A program made the translations under genes and the position numbers. The notes under the pieces were generated by a model. The model ran no database searches. It saw only the letters and a program-made list of their open reading frames with translations, and was not told where the DNA came from. A DNA stretch of 64,000 bases from Acherontichlamydia pituitae (GTDB lineage Bacteria; Chlamydiota; Chlamydiia; Chlamydiales; Rhabdochlamydiaceae), in the NCBI GenBank assembly GCA_019634675.1, contig JAHCAX010000009.1, positions 1 to 64,000 of the forward strand, in the 5' to 3' direction. Positions 23,993 through 31,900 of the stretch are shown here, piece after piece; the stretch's first letter is position 1; every line of letters starts with the position of its first letter.

Positions 23993-25813
23993 ATGGCACA
24001 AGGCACACTGAAAATCCATACGGAAAATATCCTTCCCATCATCAAAAAGTGGCTCTATTCCGATAAGGACATCTTTATCCGGGAACTTGTTTCCAACGCC
24101 TGCGACGCGATGCAGAAATGCAAGGTGCTCCGCGAGCACAACCAGATCGAGGCCATCGACGACGAGTTCCGGATCGATATTGTCATCGACAAGGAAAAAC
24201 GGACGCTGACGATCAGCGACACCGGCATCGGCATGACAGCGGAAGAGGTTGAAAAGTACATCGCCCAGATCGCCTTCTCAGGCGCTGAAGAGTTTTTGGG
24301 CAAGTACAAGACTAAGGACGAAAAGGACCAGATCATCGGCCATTTCGGGCTTGGATTCTATTCCGCTTACATGGTCGCTGAAAAAGTCACCATCGACACC
24401 CTTTCCTATCAGAACAACTCTGCTCCTGTGTTCTGGTCCTGCGACGGCTCCTCCGAGTACCAGATCGATGCAGGATCCCGTTCCAAAAGAGGGACCGACA
24501 TCACCCTCCACATCGACAAGGAAAATGATGAGTTTTTAGAAGAGGGCAAGATCCGCTCGATCCTCCAGCAGTACTGCGCCTTCCTCCCCTTTCCGATCTA
24601 CCTCAACGGGACCCATCTCAATTCGAAACAGCCGCTCTGGATCAAGCCTGCAAACGAATGCACCGAGCAGGAATATCTCGAGTTCTATCGCGCCCTTTAT
24701 CCGATGGACCCCGATCCGATCTTCTGGATCCATCTCAACGTCGACTACCCGTTCCACCTCAAAGGGATCCTCTACTTCCCCAAGATCACCCGCAGGTTCG
24801 ATTGGAACCACAGCCTGATCAAGCTCTTCTGCAATCGGGTCTTCGTCTCCGACAACTGCAAAGACCTGATCCCCGATTACCTGATGGTCCTCCGAGGAGC
24901 GATCGACAGCCCAGACATCCCTCTCAACGTCTCCCGCAGCTATCTGCAAATGGACAGAACGGTGCGGCAGCTCTCCAGCCACATTGCAAAGAAAGTCACC
25001 GACCGCCTCTCTTCGCTCTACACCTCAGACAAAGAGAAGTTCATCGAAGCGTGGCCCGACATCGAAATGATCATCAAGCTTGGCATCCTCCAAGATGAAA
25101 AGTTCTACGAACGCTCCAAAGAGTTCCTCGTCTGGAAGAATTTAAGCGACGAGTGGACAACCGTCGAGCAATACCTCGAGCGGAACAAAGAGAATTACAA
25201 AGGCAAGGTCTTCTATACCTCCGATGACAAGAACCACAGCCACTTCCTCGAGCTCTACAAAAGCAAGGGGATCGAGGTCCTCCAAGCGACCACTCTGATC
25301 GATACACCGCTCATCAACTTCCTTGAAAGCAAGCTCGAAGATGTCCAGTTCCAGCGGATCGACGGCTCGATCGATGAATCGATCCTCGACCCATCCCGCG
25401 AAAAGACCCTTCTCGATGCAGAAGGAAAGACGGAGGCTTCGAAGATCGCCGACTTCATCCGCACTAAACTGCAGAACGAGCACCTCAACGTCGAAGCGAA
25501 GAGCCTCTCCTCTGACAATGTGCCGGCCTTCATCGTCGTCGATGAGGAGATGCGCCGGATGCGCGAGACCCTCGCCCTCTCCCAACAGTCCCTTCCCCCA
25601 TCTCTGATGTCGAAGCGGACCTTTGTTGTGAACACGAACAACAAGCTCGTCCAGTCGATCTTTGCAATGAAAGAGCAGAACCCAGAGCTTGCCAATGAGA
25701 TGGTCCACCATCTTTATGAGCTCTCCCTCCTCTCTCAAAAAGAGCTGGAGCCAAGCGCGATTTCTCAGTTCGTCTCACGCTCAAATAAGGTCCTTGAACA
25801 CCTGATGCGCTAG
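23993..25813 (+). CDS. htpG: Chaperone HtpG (Hsp90 family)
   Basis: ATP-dependent cytosolic chaperone of 606 residues. The GHKL ATPase domain shows IRELVSNACDAMQK (catalytic Glu31 and Asn35), SDTGIGM, and the lid/glycine box IGHFGLGFYSAYMVAEKV. The middle domain contains the conserved NVSRSYLQ (catalytic Arg loop), and the C-terminal dimerisation domain ends LSLLSQKELEPSAISQFVSRSNKVLEHLMR. The start is the ATG at 23993, supported by GTGAGGT; an upstream in-frame codon at 23927 would lie inside the transporter gene. It lies 16 nt after the NSS transporter. A palindrome at the stop codon and a strong intrinsic terminator follow, ending the transcript before the giant gene. Confidence 0.97.
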   Translation: MAQGTLKIHTENILPIIKKWLYSDKDIFIRELVSNACDAMQKCKVLREHNQIEAIDDEFRIDIVIDKEKRTLTISDTGIGMTAEEVEKYIAQIAFSGAEEFLGKYKTKDEKDQIIGHFGLGFYSAYMVAEKVTIDTLSYQNNSAPVFWSCDGSSEYQIDAGSRSKRGTDITLHIDKENDEFLEEGKIRSILQQYCAFLPFPIYLNGTHLNSKQPLWIKPANECTEQEYLEFYRALYPMDPDPIFWIHLNVDYPFHLKGILYFPKITRRFDWNHSLIKLFCNRVFVSDNCKDLIPDYLMVLRGAIDSPDIPLNVSRSYLQMDRTVRQLSSHIAKKVTDRLSSLYTSDKEKFIEAWPDIEMIIKLGILQDEKFYERSKEFLVWKNLSDEWTTVEQYLERNKENYKGKVFYTSDDKNHSHFLELYKSKGIEVLQATTLIDTPLINFLESKLEDVQFQRIDGSIDESILDPSREKTLLDAEGKTEASKIADFIRTKLQNEHLNVEAKSLSSDNVPAFIVVDEEMRRMRETLALSQQSLPPSLMSKRTFVVNTNNKLVQSIFAMKEQNPELANEMVHHLYELSLLSQKELEPSAISQFVSRSNKVLEHLMR

Positions 25814-25830
25814 ACCTATACGTATAGGTC
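25813..25830. repeat. Perfect 18-bp palindrome at the htpG stop
   Basis: GACCTATACGTATAGGTC begins at the last base of the htpG stop codon and is its own reverse complement. It is AT-richer than the terminator stem downstream. Possibly an mRNA 3'-end stem or protein-binding site. Confidence 0.7.
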
Positions 25831-25848
25831 CCTCGCCATTCGCATTCT

Positions 25849-25897
25849 GCCCGCATTAAGCAGCCCTTGAGCTGCCTTTATGCGGGCACTTTTTTTA
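25849..25897 (+). terminator. Intrinsic terminator after htpG
   Basis: The arm GCCCGCAT (from 25849) pairs with ATGCGGGC (ending 25887), with an inner GCAG(C)/(G)CTGC stem. A run of seven to eight T from 25889 follows. Classic rho-independent terminator for the htpG transcript. Confidence 0.9.
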
Positions 25898-25994
25898 CCA
25901 AAGCCTCTTTATTATATTACTATTATTTGAACAATATAATTAAATATTTAATTAAATAATATTTAAAATAAGCTATATAATTTATATTAAAAAC

Positions 25995-28900
25995 ATGATA
26001 TGTTATAATGTATGTACTTTTTTATACAAATTTATGACACATTGCAATTTAAGCAACAATCCGTCTTTAATATTTTCTTCTCAGCAGCCTGCTGTTATTC
26101 CTCCTCAGGACTTACCTGCCCCTCCCCCCATTCCGAATGAACTGCACCTGATCGAAGCTGTAGAACATAATAATGCGACAGCCGTTCAATATTTGCTGCT
26201 AGAGGTTGCTGAACCGACTGCTCGAAGAAATGCTTATCTGCTTGCTTATCAGCTCGGTCATATTGACATAGCCCTAATTCTTCTAAAAGCCGGCGCTCCT
26301 CTTATTGGTTCGTTAGAAACTTTAGCTTATAACGCAATCAACCAAGGTAAATATAATAGCGTTTCTTTTGACAACCTATCTGCATACATCCGTGAACATG
26401 GGTTAAGCTTTAACCTCAACAACAAGCATGGACCAAAACAAGAATCTCTTCAAGAATGCGCTGCCCGCATAGGATCGCACCTTGCGCTGGCTTGGCTGGA
26501 CCAGTTTTTGATCAGCACGGAAGGAGCTGTTTATGACAACGAATTTTCCGATCAAAACGACTTCCAGCTTCCTTCGTTAGGGTTGCCGGATCAAGCAGAT
26601 TCAATAGGAAATAACAATGATCCATGGAACTTCTTGATTGGTTTTGAAGGATTTGAGCAGGCTCCTGCTCTGTCTGAAGATCCAACCCTATCACCCTCTC
26701 CGGTCGATTTCCATTTCGGACAACCTCTTCTATCCGATATTCCAATTAACTCTGCACCACTACCCAGCTCATCTGTTCAAAGTTTAAACGGATCTTCCAA
26801 CGGTATTCCTGCGTACTTCATTGATTTGACTCTAACCGATGATACTCCTGAATTGCCCTTCCTATCTTTAGATCGTATCCGTGCTACGCAAGAAATCGAT
26901 CATTTCAATAGTCAGTGGGTTGAAGCTATTAAGCAGACAAACTGCGACAACTTGCTATCTCTTTTGCAACAGGCGAAGCAAAAAAGGATCCCATTCGATA
27001 TCAATGTTAAAAATCACATCGGATACACCGCTCTGCATGTGGCTTGCTGGAAAAATAATTCAAAACTTGCCAGGCTACTGATTGATGCAGGCGCCTCGAT
27101 CGAAGCTAAAAATAATAATACGAATCAAACTCCTCTAGACGTTGCCAGCACACCTGAAATCAGAGAACTTCTAGAAAACGCCCGCACAGCTCTACAGTCT
27201 TCTTTACTACCGCAGCCCTCCCAACAAGAAATCATCCAATTCAATCATAATTGGTTAGCAGCTTTATCGGAACAAAACTGCAATAAGCTGCTATCGCTTT
27301 TGCAACAGGCCAGACAAAACAACATCCCATGCAACTTGAATGTTAAGTACATAGCTGGGCTCAGCGCTCTGCATATGGCTTGCCTACATGGACATTCTCA
27401 GCTTGTCAAATTATTGATCGAGTCCAAAGCGGACCTCAATGTAACGGACAACCTCAAAGATACACCGCTTCATGCAGCCTGCATGCATGGACATTTAGAA
27501 GCTGCCAAGCTATTGATCGCGGCAGGTGCGGACATCCATGCAAAAGGTGGACAAGGATGTACCCCCCTTCATAACGCCTGTAGAGAAGGACATTTACAAG
27601 TCGTAAGGTTTTTGATCCAAGAAAAATCTAACGTTAATGCTCTAACAAATCTTAGAAATTCACCTCTTCATTTAGCCTCAAGAAACGGACATTTCGACAT
27701 CATTAAGCTTTTGTTTGGTGAAGGCGCCAATATCTATATAAAAAACAAGAGGGGAAAAACACCTCTAAATGTTGCCCGCAAACCTGAGATCCGGCAATTT
27801 CTACAAAATGTCCTTACAGCCCCGCAGACTTCTTTTCAAACGCCTCCATCTCAACAAGAACTCCATGAATTCAACCTCCGTTGGCTTAAAGCGATAAAGG
27901 AGTCAAACTGCAACGACTTGGTATCTCTTTTGCAACAGGCGAAGCAAAAAAGGCTCCCATTCAACATTAATGTTAAAATTAATACCGAATACACCGCTTT
28001 GCATGTGGCTTGCTGGGAAAATAATTTAGAACTTGCCAGATTATTGATCGAAGCAAAGGCTAGCGTCAAGGTTAGGAACAAAGATGGACACTCTCCTCTT
28101 CATCTAGCCTGCATGCATGGAAATGCTGAACTAGTCGGGTTATTGATCGAAGCAAAGGCTGGAATCAATGATAAGAACATTACTGGAGATACTCCTCTGC
28201 ACCTCTCCAGCAGTTTCGGCCATTCTAATGTAGTTAAGTGGTTGATTGATGCAGGCGCCTTGATCGAAGCTCTAGATAATAAGAGTCGAACTCCTCTAGA
28301 TGTTGCCTCCACTCCTGAAATCAGAGAACTATTAGAAGCTGCACGCGCAGCCCAACAGGCTTCTTTACAACCGCCTCCTTCTCAACAAGAAATCGATCAC
28401 TTCAACACAGAATGGATAGAAAGTGTATCAAATCATGACTGGACTAAGCTGTTTTCCCTGCTGGAAAAAGCAAAACAAAAGAACATTCCGTTCAATATCG
28501 ATGCAATGGATAAATTTGAACGTACAGCCTTGCGTCAAGCTTGTATTTACGGACCATCCGATCTAGTCAAGCTATTGATCGATGCAAAAGCCTCGATAAA
28601 CCTTCCAGACGCAGAAGGACTTACACCCTTGCATCATGCTTGCAGCAATAAAGGCGGTTCCGAAGTGGCCAGACATTTGATCAATGCAAAAGCCTCGGAA
28701 GATCTTTCAGATGCAGGTTGGATTACCTCTTTGTATATTGATGCACAAGATAGCGCGAAACGGACAGCCTTGCATTATGCTTGCCTTTGCGGAGATTCCG
28801 ATTCGGTCAAGCTTTTGATCGATGCGAAAGCTAATATCCATGCTAAGAATCAATGGGGACAAACCCCCTTTTACCTAGCCTGCTTCAACGGACATTCCGA

Positions 28901-31900
28901 TGTAGTCAAACAGTTAATCGCTGCAAAAGCTAACATCAATGAAAAATATATTACGGGAACTACTGCCCTTCATGCAGCCTGCTTGAACGGATATCCCGAT
29001 GTGGTCAGACAATTGCTCGCAGCTGGGGCCTCCCTCGATACTAAAAATGTTAACGGAAAAACTCCTCTACAGGTTGCCAAACCAATTGTGATCCGACGAC
29101 TTCGAGAAGACGCCCTCAAAGTCCAACAGGCTTCTTTACAACAAGAAATCGATCAGCTCAACAAAGATTGGTCTTCAGCTCTTTCAGAGAGACACTGCAC
29201 TAAGTTGCTATCTCTGTTGCAGCAGGCCCGACAAAAGAACATTCTATTGAATGTCGATGCTAAAATGCCCTATTTCCTGACAACGCCTCTGCATCTTGCA
29301 TGTGGAAGCGGGGACTCTGAACTCGTCAGGCTACTGATCGAGGCCAAAGCTAACATTAATGATCAGGACAAAGATGGAGATACCCCCCTTCATGGGGCCT
29401 GCCAGAGTGGACATTTACAAGTAGCAGAACTATTGATCAAAGTAGGTGCAGACATCAGCATAAAAGGCGAATATGGATACACCCCCCTCCACGACGCTTC
29501 TTACCGGGGGTATTCAGAAATCGTACGGCTATTGATCAACGCAAAAGCTGATGTTAATGATCTGACCACAAACGGATACTCACCTCTTTATTTAGCATGC
29601 AGCTCCGGGCATTCAGATATCGTCAAGCAATTGCTTGCTGCTGGAGCTATCATCGATGGAAAAAACAAAGAAGGCAAAACCCCTTTTCAAGTGGCTAAAA
29701 CACCTGAGATCAGACAGCTTTTAGAAGCAGCTCGTCTTAATGCCAACTCAAGAATGGATGCTCCTTTCCAATCAAGAACTCCACATGCTCGAAAGCTCGA
29801 AAGCGCAGGAAAGCAGCTATTGAAGCGGGTCGCTGAACATTACGGTCCCCGCTATCATACAGCGCTGACCGAGCTACTGATCAAAAACAGAGGACGTTGG
29901 GGGATCGATTTTGCCCGTTACTCTTCAAGAAGGATCGATAAGAGGGAGTGGCTTGCCCCGTTTGTCCAATTTCTAGAGGCTCATCCTGGGAGCAAAACTG
30001 CATCCCAAGTCGTCAAGCAGCAGCTGGCCTTCTTTCAGTTTTCCGACTCGTCAGGCAACGAAACCCTCACGGATGATCTGTCGAGCGCTGAGAGGTTCGT
30101 GGAAGAGTGCCTGAGGGAAAACGTACAGCCGCCAAGAGGGGGCCAAGTTCCTCTTTCCGATTATTTTGCTAAGGAAGCCTGCCAGACTCTCTTTTCGCTA
30201 AAACTAAGGGAATGGAACTACATGGTCAACCATCCCGAACGGTATTTTCAGGGTTCTGAGCGGCGAGAAGATGCAAGCGCCCCGCGATGTCCCTGCTTTA
30301 TTTTGGCCCAAGACAAAAACCAAGTGCGAGCCCACATTATGCAGGCCCACTTTGGAACAATAGGCTTTATTGAAAGTTTTGGAAAAGATGTCGGCCAAGA
30401 GGCCCTCCGATTTTTGTTCACGGAAGTCTTAAAGTACAGCAGAGTTCCTTCGGAAAGGATCAGAGAAGATGAAAGCGTCATCTTATCTTGGCAAGAGTAC
30501 AACATCCTCGAGCGTTATTTGGCCGAGCTTCCGCCCTCTGACTTGCCAAGGCTCCTTGTTCCAATGCGGGAAAAGCTTATCCAGCCTATCGAAGAGCTTT
30601 CTGAAACCGATTCAAGCGGCGATGACACGGAATCGGCAAGCGATGAAGAGACCTCCTACCAAAGAGGAACGAATAGAGAAGACCGGCCGGCGAAGCGGCG
30701 CGAGCGCAGCCCTGATGAGAGCCCTGAACAAGATTCTCTTCCAGGGTCGTTCAGCACCTTTCATGATCTGACCGGGTCCAGAAGCTCTGAAAAACGGACA
30801 ACGCGGGGAAATGAGAGCGTCTCTTCAACAAAAAGGCATCGGAAGAATGCTTTTGAAGCACCTGAGCACCATGGCGCCTTTGTGCCTTTGGAGGAGCAGC
30901 TAAATCCTTTTCCTCTAGATGCTCATTCCAAACGGCGAAGAAGAGGCAATGAAGGAGAGATCCCTGAAGTGAATGGCTTTGCTGGAATGCCGTTGCTCGA
31001 TGATGATCGAGGAATGGTATTTTCAGACAACCCCTACGACACATTGAACCGGACGTCGATCAAAAAAATCAAAGAAGCTGTTGTCCGCGAGGTCACAAGG
31101 GAATCGGTCGTCCTTCGGCAGATTAAACCTTACTCTTATCCAATCGTCGACAAGTTGAACAGCTTGCCTGCTGCAAAGCCAGCTTTTTCCTGGACCCGGT
31201 CTTTAAAACCCTATCAAGAAGAATCCCTCCAAGAGCTGCTTCGTTATGACTCGCACGGACTCTCCAAACTCCTTTCCCTGGAAATGGGCCTTGGAAAAAC
31301 CTATGTGTTTGCAGAGTTTCTAATCGACAAGATTGCAACAAGCCCCTCTCCTCAGCTCCATGTCGTATCGGCACCGGTCGGCGTAGTCGGCCAGGTCCAA
31401 CAAGAGATCTCGAAGCTTTTGCTTGAAGCATCGATCACCGCCTGGCAGCTCACAGGAAAAAGACCGTCGAGCCCCCAGCTCTGGCCTCAATGCCGCCAGC
31501 TCCTAGATTACGCGAACAAACATCCCGATGCGCTGAAATCGGTCTTGCGCGTCCTTCCTTATTTCAAAGACGCCCATGTTTACGGAATTCCTGCATCAAG
31601 TCAGTTTTTCTCTATGCCGGAGCTGCGGGGGCAACTGTCCTCCCTGATCAAAGAACATTTGGATGAGATCGACAATCTCCTGATTGAAAGACCGGAAGAG
31701 CGCAAGCTGTTGGAAGAACAGCTCGATGCAATCTACACAGACTTCACACTACCGATCCGCTCAAATGAAGAACTTTTACATTATTTTACAACGCGACAGC
31801 CTCTTGAACGGCTTTGCAATATCGCCGGACGGATCCTCGACCTTTATCCCGGAAGAAAACAGCTTGGAGAACCCATTCCCATCCGCTCAGACCAAGAGCT

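Noticed and set aside
25920..25994. Promoter hexamers before the giant ankyrin gene
   Set aside because: AT content is so high that several TATAAT-like words occur by chance; no convincing -35 partner.
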